Part shown: in pieces, positions 19,881 through 31,989 of the stretch
Layout of the letters: each line of letters opens with the position of its first letter
How positions within the stretch are numbered: the first letter of the stretch is position 1
DNA from: Acanthosoma haemorrhoidale
Lineage: Eukaryota > Arthropoda > Insecta > Hemiptera > Acanthosomatidae
Reading direction: 5' to 3'
Assembly: GCA_930367205.1 (NCBI GenBank)
Contig: OV884009.1
Coordinates: 102,445,189 to 102,509,188 of the forward strand
Length of the DNA stretch: 64,000 nucleotides
The notes under the pieces: model-generated
Database searches by the model: none
What the model was told of the DNA's origin: nothing
The model's input: the letters and a program-made list of their open reading frames with translations, nothing else
Made by a program: the position numbers and the translations under genes

Positions 19881-21639
19881 ACAATTTAAAATATAATACT
19901 TTGTATAGTGTAGATTAGTTAAGTCTTAAATGCTCCTTAAAGGCCCCATAGCACCTAAAACAACCTTAACTTCCGCAAGTGTAGAAGCTTGGGAAATTCT
20001 ACAGATAAAAAAAAAAACTAACGGACACTCACAGTTGTAATGGAAAATGTATAATTTGATGTAGTAATATAGCTGTATACATTTAAATTTTATTTAATTG
20101 CTAGTAAATAATTGTTTCTTTTTATGTTCTACCAAAGTTTTCGATTTTTTTTTTAAAAATATTGTTGAATCTTTGGGAACCTACATTTAATTGTTCTTTA
20201 TAGCGAATTTGCTGTGTGTTTAGTTCTTTCGTGAATATTTCCTGAACAGCTTATGTAGATAAAATCCTTAAATTTGCAAGAATTTACATATTTTTCGTTG
20301 TATTTTCTTTTTTTCTATTTAAAAAAATATTTATCAAGAACAAAAGAAAATGAAACTGATCCATGGATTTGCTATTGTTAATTATCCTCGTCTGATAATA
20401 TTACATTATTGAAACCTACATATGTAAATAGAAAAGTCTTTCAAAATGAATTGTAGGAAAGGAAAACGACTGGTAAATCCCATACGGCGGTTTAGCCCAC
20501 CCTCCCGAAGTAAATTTGTTATATACTCAGTATTTCATTGTATTAGTGTGGCTTAATAGTTAATAGTTTTATCCCTCTTTCACTCCAGCTCCTCAACAAT
20601 TAACTAAATCCTTCTCATTAATCCAATTGTATTTAAATCAATTGTAGGCTGTGGAGAATCTATTTTTATTAATCCTTTAGGTCCTATTGAAACACCGCTG
20701 TCTTTATATCTACACACTGCTTGTGAAAATTATCACACCTCATAGATATTTCTGTAAATATTTTCTTCAAATTGGAATCCTTGTGGAATAAAAATAATAG
20801 TTATTTTATCCTGTGATATTAAACTAATGTATGATTTGCACATTTAGTAAATTTAATCCTGACAATGTTAGGTTGCCGAACTTATGATTCAATTCTACTT
20901 ACAACTTTCAATTCTTTAAATTTTATATTGTATTTTTTTTTATAGAAACGTATTTTGGTTCAAATTCATGGAATTATGCATCTTAGGGAAGATAAGGGAA
21001 TCCGATCGAACGCTATATCTAGATACAGCCATTCTCTTCAGGGCATACTAAAAAATATTGACAGGCAGCAGTTTTGGACCTCAAACGCTTGTTGATGAAC
21101 GGACATTCATTACCGATCGAATACTCTCGAGAAAAAACTTACGTAGAGCAGCCTAACATAAAGAAGATAAGTGTGGGGGAGAAAAGTTAGCATTATTCCA
21201 CCACCTCATCTAAACCTTGTGTTATGCTAATTTTAGCCTTGCTATATTCTGTTCCCTGGTGAGAAGTCGTCCCGGACTCAGGTATTTTTCATGTTAAACC
21301 GCTCCCCCATAGTCTTTTCCCAACAGTTGACAATGGAATTCTGCAGTTCAAATCTTATCTACCAAACCATTATTATATCTTTATTTTCAACAATTTTAAA
21401 TTTATTAATGACACGTTTGCTCCTGAGTCATAAATTCCTGTAACTTCCGTTGTTTCATTGAATAGTTACTTCCGGCCGCCTTCTGTTTATTGGACTCTCA
21501 ACACAAAAAAGGGCTCGCGAACTCCACACTGCAGCATAAAAATGTTCTCGTGCTTTGATTCCTGGCAGCAGGGAGGTCACCCTTTAAGTAAACTTGAGAC
21601 TGTTTCTTTCTCTTAAAACATTGTAGACATCACAACCTG
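19881..21639. other. AT-rich spacer, no recognised content
   Basis: No supportable gene, terminal repeat or RNA feature is seen. The DNA from 21470 to 21640 is less AT-rich and may belong to the Tc1 relic that follows, but I cannot align it. Confidence 0.45.
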
Positions 21640-21935
21640 TACTGTCTCTACAATGATCCATGATACGGATGGGGTCCAATATGTTTGGCATAAAATACCA
21701 TGAAGTGTGGATGTCCCCATGTGCTGGCGCTGTTTGTGTAGATGGTCTATCAGCAGGTGTTTAAAGTGGCATCTCTACGGTAATGGTATGGGGTGCCGTT
21801 GTTTGAAAAGCAGCTTCCACTGGCTTGGAACATGGAGGCCTTTAAGTAGCCAAAAAAAAACAGCCGATTTTTTTAGAAGAAGGCTGATAGAACTGATTCC
21901 TGAAGCAACTTGATACACTTTACAATAGCTTAAGA
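21640..21935 (+). pseudogene. Tc1-type transposase, catalytic-core relic
   Basis: Split over several frames are DTDGVQYVWHKIP and STVMVWGAVV, which match the core of Tc1-like transposases around the second catalytic aspartate (…VSVMVWGAI). Stops and frameshifts are frequent and neither the DNA-binding domain nor the inverted ends are found. It lies against a minus-strand BEL/Pao relic. Confidence 0.5.
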
Positions 21936-22330
21936 ACATTCCTTCGCAACGATGGAGCTAGCAAGCCAGGGACCTGTCGGGTTGCTGGAGTTATTAATGA
22001 AGGGCAACACATAAGCCAACGTCCAAATAAGTTCAGAGCAAGACGGAAATTTCTCCATCCAGGGTAGAAACTTCACGTCATTTCTAGCACTGCCAGAGCC
22101 GCAAACAGACTCTGGTTCTGATTGCAAACTGGGAACCTTCCTCCACAGTGGATGGTCAACCAAGACCGACGGCAATAGTTCTCTGGATCTGCAGAGACCT
22201 ACCGATTGTGTTCGGGCTTGACATGTCTCCAGATCAGTATGCTCCAAGATGCTAATCACCCGATTACAAAGTGCCGAGCCTAAAAAGAGGTCCGGGAGGT
22301 GTTGCCACCTACTAAGTGCCACGCAAACTA
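21930..22330 (-). pseudogene. BEL/Pao pol relic (RNase H to integrase linker)
   Basis: A 130-codon minus-strand frame reads SRELLPSVLVDHPLWRKVPS, then KFLPWMEKFPSCSELIWT and LAYVLPFINN. This is the linker between RNase H and integrase in BEL/Pao elements; compare the BEL copy at 61513-62103, which has SDLVNHSVWRKGP and LIRVLAYVQRFI at the same place. It is a lone fragment with no LTRs nearby. Confidence 0.65.
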
Positions 22331-22951
22331 GATTCAGTGGCTCTTAACTCGCGTCGTAATAATCAAAGACTGATACTTAGTAATGAACCAAAAGTTCATA
22401 AAAGAGTAAATATAAAAAATTTAATAATTAATCCCAAACTTCTTCCAGAATGAGCAACATTATTATAAGTAAAATCTTACTTGAAATAAGTAACTATTAT
22501 CATGTATTTAAGTTTGAGTAATGTACGAAATAGGGCCTAATCCTAAACACCCTTCTCGCAATATCAATTCTCATCGAGGCTTCATCATACTCGTATATCA
22601 TGGTCACAACTATGATAGGCCCTAATACAGATAATGTAATATCTATGATGGAGGACATGTTACTTGTCACAGAATTGGAGTCCTGGATATTCCAGTGAAT
22701 CAGCTCTCAAAATGTGTTGCCTCAAAGTTCAACCAAGCACTCCACATCCTGGAAAATAGAGGAACAACTGCAATAGTATGGATACAGTATTTTGCGATGT
22801 GTGCGATCAATCCAATCCATCTAAGACCTAGGACTAGCCACCCACAGAAGATGTAGCTAAGTTTCGTCTTTTTCGAAGTCATAACATGAAGCAAAGTCGG
22901 TTGGTTCACAACTAGCCAGTGCCAGTACCACATGACATACTTATCAATTTA
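22331..22951. other. Spacer, no recognised content
   Basis: A 77-codon minus-strand open frame at 22700-22933 has no recognisable motif. Two similar short strings, 'atagggcctaat' at 22528 and 'ataggccctaat' at 22614, may be chance. Nothing else is supported. Confidence 0.4.
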
Positions 22952-24990
22952 TAATAGATCACGAGGCCATGGCCACTTTAGGTGACGAAGAGGGTTGTAT
23001 AGATGAGTGTTCCTGCATAAGGAGGAGTTGGCTAAAGGATTTGGATGTGCGGAAAGGTATTCATGGAATTCGGTAAATCTTGAGATTATACGATCAAGGA
23101 CTGTAGGTACATTGAGATCTCCTTAAAGGTGTGACTTTTAGAAGGGAGCGTTGACTACAGTTCTGAGGACTATGGATTGGAATTATTGACTTGGTTAGAA
23201 GTTTGAGGGGTTGGCTGTGCCCTAATGTTCTAGCGCGTATGTCCAAATAAGTTGTAGTAGCTATTCGTATATTTGCGGTTTATTTCGAGAGTGATTGGTT
23301 TCATATGAGCGATTTCGCTGTTTAGAGTGAGATGTAATAGTACGGAAGAGGTGCTGTCCGAATGCTTCAGATCTCTCTCCGTCTGAAGCTGCCAAGGACC
23401 AATCGTTATGACGAAATATATCTATATATGACACGTAATTATATTTCAGGAATTTTTGAGTAGCTCTTCAAGAGAATTGTCCTGAGTAGGTAAATAGGAT
23501 AGGAAAGAATTAAATGTTCAGGATCGGAATGTTGTCAAATGCCGCTTTAGTAATTTAATGTTTTGATTGAAACTACGGTGATCAGTATGGTGTCGGGTAA
23601 TTATTTGCCATTCGACATTGGATCAGCGTTTGAGGTGGATGAGGTAAGGAAGGTTGTGAGGTAATAAAATTTTGTTCTGGACTTTCGGATAGGGTCAAGG
23701 CTTTGAAGCAGATAGGAAAATAATGTGTGTCTACATCCTGAGGGGTTTTTAGGATAACTCTAAGATCTATAGAATTTGTTAAAAGTTTCCAGAAGATGTC
23801 CCAGTAGACTGGGTCCCTGACAAATGAAGGAGGAGGTAGTTTGTGATTCGGATGTATAGAAAGAATGAGGAGTAAAGGTCCTATGATCGCACATAAAGTC
23901 CACAAGTCGTGTAGTAGATGAATTTATCATTCCTAACCTATCTTGGACGAAGAAATGAAGAATGTCATGAAAGGATTTCATCGACTGTGGTTAGTAGGCC
24001 AATAGGTAGGAGTATGATGGGAAAGGGTGGTGGAGTTAGTGGATAAAAGTGCAAACACCAAAGTATTCTCACAAGAGTTAGTGGTTCTTTAGCCCCATTC
24101 TTACTGCTTGAATTAAAATATCCACCTACAAGAAAATGGTGTCCAACTGAGATGAAATAAGAGGTAAATTGTGCGTAGGAAATGGATTTATTATGTTATC
24201 AATATACTCCTGCAATGGTAAGGGGGGGGGGGAGAAAATGTCGATAGTCATACAGCTGTTACTTGTAGAAAATCCTGGCCAGTTAAAGGGACGACGTGAT
24301 GAGAGATAGAATGATAGATAAGGACAGCAATACCAGTATGGGCATTCTAATCCGGATGTTCAATAAATCTGGTACTGTGAGATTTTCCAGAATCTGTTAA
24401 CAGGACTGTTTCCAAAATAATGCAATGTGTTCATGTAATAATGCTTTCAGTTTGATTGTGTGATTTCGGAAACCATTGAAATTCCAAAGGAGGATATAAA
24501 CTGAATGAGGAGGGAAACGAGGTTTGCCATATAAGCGAAATTATGAGGGTTCTGAAATGAGTAAGGAAAGAGGTAAGAAGTCTAGTGAGATCTGTGGATC
24601 TAGTAGGTGGAGGAATCTGAGATATGTTAGGTTGAGGTAAATGCTGTAATTGCGGCATATAAACAAGCGAAGGAGGTGGAGCCTCTGATTGGTTGTTGCG
24701 ATCACCCGAAAAACATTTACATACAAAACTGAAGTCTGCATTTCTCTCGCTAGAGCGCTTCTGGTTTCACTGGTTCCACCTCCGTTTGACGGCGTTGATG
24801 CTGGATGTGGCTCTTTTAGGAGCATTTATTATACCTCTTAGAGTTTGCCGAATGGTCTTTCTGACACAAGGAGCATACAGCAGGGGTTGACGAGGCTGCT
24901 TGTATAGGTCACTCTTGTGCTGGTCCCCGCACTTTACACATCTAGGTAGGTGGGGACAATATGATCAACTAAGACTATATGCCTAGCATT
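22952..24990 (-). mobile_element. LINE-1-family copy C, decayed with RT deleted
   Basis: Starting at the 3' side, 22952-23270 matches the ORF2 C-terminus. It then jumps at about 23300 to the linker between endonuclease and RT (PPSFVRDPVYWD; SIDLRVILKTPQD), continues through the endonuclease and ends in ORF1 (ISQIPPPTRSTDLTRLLTSF, compare the long copy's ISYIPPPSSSSDL). The entire RT is missing. The endonuclease region at 23900-24360 is full of stops. It reaches further into ORF1 than it is well preserved. Confidence 0.75.
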
Positions 24991-25064
24991 TATGGCATGA
25001 TCGTTATGTCTTGGTCTGCTGATAACTGTTGAAGTATGTTACGTATACCTTAAACAGCACAGTA

Positions 25065-26340
25065 TTTATAGCATATCACGAGGCCACTGCCATTTTAGTC
25101 TCCGAGGAGGGGGGATTATAGGGATGAGTGGTGCAGTGCAATGACTGTGCTACGGGATTAGGGTGGTTGGGTAGGTTACTATGGAAATTTATGAAGTTGG
25201 AAGGAATGAGTTCAAGAATGTAGGGTATTAAGATCATTATGAAGGGTTTTGTTTCTGACGTAATAAGAGGCATTTACTATTGTTCTCAGGACTTGTGATT
25301 GAAAGAATTGCATACGCTTGATGTTCGAATTTTTTGCTCTCCCCCATAGGTCTATTCCGTATGTCCAGATTGGCTTAAGTATAACTTTGTAGATTAGTAA
25401 TTTAAGTATAGCGTCTGTTTAGTTCATGTCTTTTTAGCCTCGTGTGTGGGTTCCATGCAGCCTTTTGTCGAGATGGAAGTCTAAATACCGTACTGCCTTA
25501 GATACAGGAAGAGGATGGAATTTTAAAAAACTAGTGAACAGGACTTGCGGCAGAGGGTAAAAGTAATTTGGGAACATTTTGCTTCATTTACTTTAATTCA
25601 CCATTGGGTGCACCAATACTCGATCTTATCAAGGTGTTGTTGAAGGTTATGGGGTGCTATATCGCTGTCTCAATGAGATAACAGGACTGCAGTGTCATCT
25701 GCAAATGTTGCCAAGAAGGTAGTGGGGGTAGAGGGGACATCAGGGGTGAATAGATTATAGAGGATGGGACCCACGACGCTGGCCTGTGGAACTCCTCCTT
25801 TTATGGGATACTAGTTACAATTTCTAAACCACAGCGGACTTGGAAGAAGCGTTTTGAATGGTAGGAGAGTAAGACAGCAGGAAAAGGGTCTGTGGTAAAT
25901 ATCGTTTGAGCTTGTAAAGCAATCCTGCGTGCCAAATCCTGTCAAAAGCTTGACCTATGTCCAGAAAGGTAGCAGTGCAATACTGTTTGATTTCAAGGGC
26001 TGAGGATATGTGATTAACAACGCGAAGGCCTTGTTGAGCAGTGGGATCTCGTTGACGGAAACCAAACAGGTAAGTAAGAAAAAGATTTTTGGATTCAACA
26101 ATAGGAAATAGGCGTTTTAATAGGAGTTCTTCAAATATTTTCAAGAGGATAGAGAGTAGGCTAGTTCGACGGTAAGATGAGCCGAGATGTGATTGGGTGG
26201 TTTACTGGGTTCAGCAAATATTAGAATGATTCCAGAGGTGAGGAAATTGGGTCGTTCGGATAATGCAGTCATAAATGTAGGTTAGGAAGATTATGGCTTC
26301 AGGAGGACGTTGATGGAGAATTTGGGGAGTGTTTGGATAT
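25065..26340 (-). mobile_element. LINE-1-family copy D, 3' half
   Basis: This copy runs from the ORF2 C-terminus (25065) through RT blocks to the point where a Gypsy fragment interrupts it at 26341. The frame at 26144-25824 keeps KIFEELLLKRLFP and ATFLDIGQAFDRIWHAGLL. The FADD-containing block near 25690 is disrupted, and about 150 bp around 25410 are deleted. The other half lies at 27848-29179, and the two halves abut without loss. Confidence 0.8.
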
Positions 26341-26522
26341 TGTATGTTGTATATTTTAGAATATGGTGACAACACTGTCGTTACATTTTTGTATGGTTAT
26401 ATGTTATCAAGGAGCTGTGTTTAGAGTCGTAGTTGCCATGAGCTGCTGTGATGTTATTATGATTAATAAATGCGAATACAAATGTAACAGTTTTGTTTAT
26501 TCAATAATAGCCACACAAAACA
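26341..26522 (+). repeat. 5' LTR of Gypsy B
   Basis: This LTR starts TGTATGTTG and ends AAAACA, giving TG…CA ends, and is followed at once by a primer-site sequence. 'gattaataaatgcg' near the end supplies a polyadenylation-like AATAAA. No second LTR is present to confirm the boundary, so the start is set by the break in LINE similarity. Confidence 0.65.
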
Positions 26523-26532
26523 TGGCGCAGTC
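26523..26532 (+). other. Primer-binding site, tRNA-Ser-like
   Basis: TGGCGCAGTC directly follows the LTR's CA. It complements the 3' end of insect tRNA-Ser (…GACUGCGCCA) over 10 bases, the primer type known for Drosophila 17.6 and 297. Confidence 0.65.
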
Positions 26533-26648
26533 TATAAAGTGAAGTTATTCGGAGTGTCAAACGGTTCGATCAGGAATTTAAGTATAACAATTATCCGTGT
26601 GCGATAGAGTTCAATAAACCGTGTATTTTAAACCTTTCAACAGGAAAC

Positions 26649-27847
26649 GTGGCAAATAATTTTCGGCTTTTCAAGGAGGAAATTAAGATTTATTTGTTGG
26701 CAACGGAGACTGTTAATAAATCAAGAGAAGTTCAAGTAGCCAGACTTAAAAACTTAATGGGGTCCGAGGCTTTGAAGGTTTACATGTCCATCACTATGAC
26801 TATATTGTATCATATATATCACTATGTGAATCAATATTGACCGTGCTTGAACAACATTGTATTCCAAAGAAAAATGAAACAATGGAGGTATTTAAATTTT
26901 TCAATAGGAGGCAAGGTGCAAACGAGTCTTTTGAACATTTCTATGCGGAACTGAAGTCTCTCATTTCTTCCTGTGAGTTTGGGGAACAATAAGATAAGCT
27001 TCTCAAGGCGCAAATTGTTTTGGGCGTCAATTCTGCCTCGACCCGTGAACGCTTGTTGCGTGAAGATCCCTCGTTGAGTAAAACAGTTGCTTTTTGCAAA
27101 TCTGTGGAGATGGCAGCCGACAACTTGCGAGTAATCAAGGAAAAAGAAGATCAACAGCAGCTAGAGGTCTTTAAGTTGGTGAGGAGTAACAATCAGCAGT
27201 CTGTAAATAATAATTATGTTGATAAGCCAGTACTAAATAAGGATTTGTTGAATAAGTCTGGAAATAGGAGTAAATTTCTTGATTGTACACGTTGTGGGCA
27301 GAAACACTCAAAGAATCGTTGTTCTGCGTTTGGCCAAAAGTGTTATAAATGCAATAAAATTGGGCATTGGGCTACAATGTGTGGTAGAGGAGTGAAAAAA
27401 GTTGAAAATGTGGGTGTTTCTGATCACAATGGGGTATTTGATGATTTTGGCATTGGTTCCATTAAAATAAATCAAATAAATAAAAACAAAAACTGTGAAT
27501 GGTTGGAAAATATAGTAATTAATGGAAAATTAATTTTGTTCAAATTAGATACTGGGGCCGAAACCAATGTTATATCATTGAATTTGCTAAAATATGAGTT
27601 AGGAATGAGCAACTCTGATGTTTCCAATACTAGCACTGTGTTGGAGGCATTTGGGGGGTTCAAAATAAAACCTATTGGTGCAATTAAGTTGAAAATTAGT
27701 TATCAGAATAAATGTTGTACAACAGAATTTGTAGTTCTTGAGGAAAATGTAGGTTTTCCAATTTTGGGACTCAGAACATGTTTGGATTTAAATTTAATTA
27801 AAAAAGTAGAAGATATCAAAACTACAAATTTCTCAAAAAGGGAGTAA
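26649..27847 (+). pseudogene. Gypsy B gag and aspartic protease
   Basis: The gag region starts as VANNFRLFKEEIKIYLLATE, shifts frame near 26838, continues as EVFKFFNRRQGANESFEHFY, meets a TAA near 26990 and reopens to 27847. A zinc knuckle, CYKCNKIGHWATMC, is near residue 110 of the last frame and a retropepsin site, LFKLDTGAETNVIS, near residue 173. LGLRTCLDLNLIKK follows, typical just before RT. The frame ends at TAA 27845-27847, exactly at the LINE junction. The damage excludes a functional polyprotein. Confidence 0.82.
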
Positions 27848-29179
27848 CTACATATTCGGGAGATTTTCGGTAAGGTAATTTTTTCAGAACATATTTGACC
27901 TCAGAGGGGTTAACGGCTTTTGGTGGAAGTGAGAGAGGTGTGTAGTGAGGAAATCTTCAACAGTTGTGCCATGAGTATGGTTTTGATGAGAAAGGTAAGG
28001 TGTGAAAGTATGGGAAAGATTCAGAGCCAATTCTTCCGACCTATCCCCATCCGAATCCACCTAGGGCCCATCATCACGACGGAGGGGGTGTGAAACAGGA
28101 TTTTAAGGATTTTTAAAAAGGATTTTTTTAGTTACATTCCACAGGAAGTTATCCTTGGTAGACAGAGAGGAAAGGAGGGAATTAAAATAATCGGAACGGA
28201 ATGATGCCAATTACCGCTTTACTGATCTGCTGTACTGTTTGTACAAGCGACGATCAGCAGGATGTCGGGAGCTTTCCATACTGTTCTCGAGTGGCGTTTG
28301 GATTGGGTTAGGTCTTTGAGATGCTGAAGTAAAGGATTTTGATTGTGAAGTTTTGGATGACGGTTGGGTGACGATGCCTCCCAAGCCAACCTCTGGATCA
28401 GAGTAGTGAAAGAATGCACTGCATTGTCAAGGTCTTGGAATGTTTTCAGAAATACTTTGAGGTCTACAGTGTTGTAAAAATCTGACGGAAGTGGTCCCAA
28501 TCAACTGGGCCCTTAATGAATGAAGGAGGAGGCAGTTTGTGGATTGGTCTTAGGGAAATGGTTTGGATCAAACGGGTATGATCTGAGGAGAGGTCATCGA
28601 GGCGAGTAAGTGAATAGTTTAGTGTTCCTAAACTATTGTAGAAAAAGAAGTCAAGGAGATCAGGATTTCGATTGGGATCTGATGGCCAATAGGTGGCAGG
28701 GTCAGGAGAGATAGTGGAGCAATGTTTCCGTGCGAGTGCTGACGAGGACGTGGTTCGGTCCTCGTGTATTCGGGGATCTTGACCTCCCAGTGTTGGTGCT
28801 TTGCAGTCTATCCACAAGGAAGTGATGTCAGATGGAGTCTAGAAAGGAGATGAATTGGGAATCGGAAATGGATTTATTGGGAGGACAATACACCGATGCT
28901 AGGATGAGGGGAAAAGTGAAGACGCTGATTGACACTGCAGTGGACTGAAGGAAATCGTGTGCTACCAAAGGAACTATGTGATGGGAAATGGAGTTATGGA
29001 CAATGACAGCGGTGCCTGCATATGCTCTTCCATCTGGGTAATCTGTTCGATTAGTCTGGTACTGTCGAACTGTAAATTGTCGTTTACTCGTAAGTCTTGT
29101 TTCAGTAATGAGAGCTACATCGATGTTCTTGTGGTGGAGTAGTGCTGTCGGTTCGTTAGTGTGGGTGCGAACACCATTA
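27848..29179 (-). mobile_element. LINE-1-family copy D, 5' half
   Basis: The LINE resumes at the same base where the other half stops, and runs to the start of ORF2 at about 29179 ('gtgggtgcgaacaccatt'). Open pieces keep endonuclease and linker motifs: ARKHCSTISPDPATYWPSD and PDLLDFFFYNSLGTLNYS, SSDHTRL, then IKGPVDWDHFRQ. Frameshifts break it. ORF1 is absent, so this copy is 5'-truncated close to the ORF2 start. Confidence 0.8.
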
Positions 29180-29334
29180 TTTTTTTTTTTCTATTTTCTA
29201 TCTTTCAAATTTTACTGAAACGAAAACCGTAATAGTCTAATAATAAACCTCCCTCTTGCTCTGAAAAAAAAAGGAAAAGGAAAAGTAATAGTAAATTTAG
29301 GGATTAAAACTAAAGATCGTAGGAATTGGGATCT

Positions 29335-29890
29335 GGCGTGTTAGCCAGGCTCAGAATTTCTCTTCAGGCCACTCACATGCCAATCACCTGTTGCCTTTCT
29401 CGATTTCTTCCAGCTCATACCTTACCGGGGTCTTCCGTTTCCTCCCCCGTAGCCCGTTGAACCGAGGAAAATTAGCGCCTTGAGAATCGGCTCCATCGGA
29501 CAAGACATGCGTCCACCACACTATATCTCCTGGCTGGTAGTTGTCTGGGTGCCTTCTTAGATTATACGATCGCTGTCCTTTTTCGTAAGCTCATTTAAGT
29601 TGATCTTGTACCTCTTTGAATAATACGGATATGTTATCTAGTTTTTCTACCCATTCATTCCTGTTTATGGTTAAAGGTAGGGGTGAATCGTTGTCTCGAT
29701 CATAATCCTTCCCTGATCGATTGATTCAGATAAACCGTAGTATATCCAGTGTCTACATGGGTGGCCATTTTTAAGGCGAACTCCAATTTTTGGAGATCTT
29801 TGTCCAATAGACAATGTTTTTCTTTTACATAGCATGCCATTATAGTTTTCACCACATTTTTTACTCTCTTTCTATTCTCTCTCGTAATTG
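29335..29890 (-). pseudogene. Gypsy integrase C-terminal relic
   Basis: On the minus strand, scattered over two frames with stops, I read KTIMACYVKEKHC, FALKMATHVDTGYTTVYLN, then RSYNLRRHPDNYQPGDIVWW and THVLSDGAD. These match the late core and C-terminal 'GPY-like' domain of Gypsy integrases (YNLRRRP…GD.VW…H.LS). No LTR or upstream pol is attached, and the 29180-29334 gap shows only T- and A-rich DNA. Confidence 0.65.
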
Positions 29891-30424
29891 ATACATATCG
29901 GGCGCTTTAGTCGTGAGTTATTGCTTTTCCCGTTGTATTAACGCTATTATAGAACTTTAAGATGGCGTCAAGCGGTCGTGTGCTGAGCCGCATTAACGAG
30001 AAGTGAGAGGAACATTGTTGGGAGAGGTGCTAGACCAAGGTAAGCAAAATTTCTTTCTCTATCTCCCTGGTGTGGGAATTCATATTATACAGTACATTTG
30101 TTCACTCCAAATATCCTGGCGTTGGGTGTTTTGTCGTGTACATATATATTTAAAAAATATAAAAAAAATAATTAAATATAGGTTTGAATGAAAATTTTAC
30201 TTTTTTCTCCTTTTTTCTAATTATTTTTTGCAAGCCTCTGCGAATCTGTGCCACTGACCTGCTGCAGTTGCTGCTTTCGCTGACGACCAAGCGGTGTGCA
30301 ATATGGCATGAACGCCAAGAAATTTCTTGGACAAACCGAATCAGCTAGCAACAAGTGATATATAAGCTCAACATTATATTGAACTCCGGAAATTGATTGA
30401 CTGCATAATATTCTCATTCCAGAT
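29891..30424. other. Spacer with an unrecognised minus-strand frame
   Basis: A 73-codon minus-strand frame at 30438-30217 (ending PLGRQRKQQLQQVSGTDSQ) is not recognised. A donor-like 'ccaaggtaagcaaa' lies at 30034. I see no repeat or RNA feature that can be supported. Confidence 0.35.
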
Positions 30425-31130
30425 GAGAAAGAAATCACTGCCTACTTCATACACTGAAGGAACGCAGACAAATTCTCCCGCTAACAGCATCGTATACTTG
30501 GACATAAATATGGACTGTTACATCCGTTTTGTGACCATTTTACAAACTTAAACATGAAGTTTTACCGGCTCACACACTTGTTGACATCCCTTAATATATC
30601 ACTGCGCCTCAATCTGATATACAAGACCATACTCAGGTCGGCTCTGCTGTATTATGCACTACGTTTTAGTCATCTAACGGAAGTGACAGCAAAGCGACTC
30701 CAACAATTTCAAAATTCATGAAAGTGGTTCGACATACTTCGTTCCAGCAGCGAACTGCAAGAAGATTTTGAGTTTTCTACGGTGGATGAGTTAATTAGGC
30801 GTATACATATCAAATTTTTGAGCTGCTATCCCAAAAGCAACCCCGTGCTCAACACGATATCCCCACTTCCCTTCCCTCATCCATGGCAGCAGACAGTCGA
30901 AGCGGGAACACTATAGGTTTAAGTTGGTAAATTAGCCGTAAGATAGGTTCAAGTAATCTGAATATGAATCCCATCACCTGGTTCCATTTGCATTGTTAGT
31001 TCAGTTTGAACTGTAATCCAATATTTGTTAGTTTGTAAGAACTGCTTAAAATGTTTGTTAGCATTGCAGTTAGTATTATTTGGGTACATATTATATGTTT
31101 AATGAATAAATAAGTGTTAAAAAAAAAAAA
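30425..31130 (+). mobile_element. LINE-2 second copy, 3' end only
   Basis: Plus-strand reading gives SLPTSYTEGTQTNSPANS, RLTHLLTSLNISLRL, ALLYYALRFSHLTEVTAK and RLQQFQNS, ending in VEAGTL-stop at about 30916. These align with the C-terminus of the LINE-2 RT at 8970-10109 (SPLPTSY, RLQQFQNG, AAGTL). A 3' UTR of about 200 bp ends in an A-run at 31117-31131. Stops show it is dead. The copy is 5'-truncated within the RT. Confidence 0.82.
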
Positions 31131-31131
31131 A

Positions 31132-31989
31132 AGGTTCGTCACAGATTCATTGTCATTCGTCTATCATTTGCAGCTAAGACTTCGAAGAATCAAGACCTCG
31201 TGAGAATCAAATGGAACAACAGCTCTAATTAATATTCTTCTTTCGGAACTTTGGCCCTCTTTAGAGGAAGTCAGAACGTTTCAACAAACTGAAATGCCTG
31301 AACCACAAAAAATTTAAAAAATAAATTGAAAAAAGGAGTCTCCCGATTGACACCGATGGCTTGGTTGAAAGGAGGTTGAACCAAGAAAGGCCGTCGTTGA
31401 GACCCCCATCGCAAACAGCTATTCCCATCAGGATTACCTGTTTTAGACACGGAAACTGCAGGGCCTGCAGTGGTTTGGCAGGGGGTTCCAGTGACTTGTC
31501 AGGCGCCACAACTCTTGAAAAAGTACCACCAATCGCCATAGCAGGCGAGAAAATTGCCTCTAAAATCAGCCAGTCGAAACTGTCAGTCGGTTACAACCTT
31601 TACCCTCCGGTGATCAAGGTAGGATGTAGCTATTTATTCAAACCCCACCAAGGACCATAGCAAAATGTTAGATCTGCTAAGATATCTGCAACTGCCTCCC
31701 CACACATACGCCCAACGTGATGGCCAAAAGAAAAAGTTCTTATAATGGGACTTCGAGGGAATCTTCGATACGAGAAGTATATTTGAACTGATGCAGCTGG
31801 CCGAAAATCGGAAATATCTCCTGTCGTAATCGCCTCAACGCTAGATGTCACTCCCTTCGATGGTCTATTGTTAATAGTATCCACAATTCCATTGTTCATT
31901 TAGGATGGGAGAAAACTTGAGGGACTCTATATAATCATTATTAGTTTGAGAATAGGTCTAAATTTGTGAGAGCATTTTTGTTTAGTGCT
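31132..31989. other. Moderate-GC spacer with unassigned open frames
   Basis: Open frames of 89-99 codons occur on both strands (plus 31361-31660; minus 31539-31261 and 31899-31630). The minus pair (for example CGEAVADILADLTFCYGPWW) looks a little protein-like, but I recognise no family. It may be the upstream part of the Gypsy relic that follows, or an unrelated decayed gene. Confidence 0.3.

Larger units (their letters stand above)
26341..27847 (+). mobile_element. Gypsy B fragment (5' LTR, gag, protease) nested in LINE copy D
   Basis: A plus-strand LTR retrotransposon piece begins with a 182-bp LTR and primer site, continues through gag and protease, then stops abruptly where LINE sequence resumes. 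RT, RNase H, integrase and a 3' LTR are absent. ATAT flanks the left end (26337-26340) and also follows the right junction (27852-27855 region), consistent with a 4-bp target duplication. The protein resembles the K02A2.6-like Gypsy polyproteins common in animals. Confidence 0.8.
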
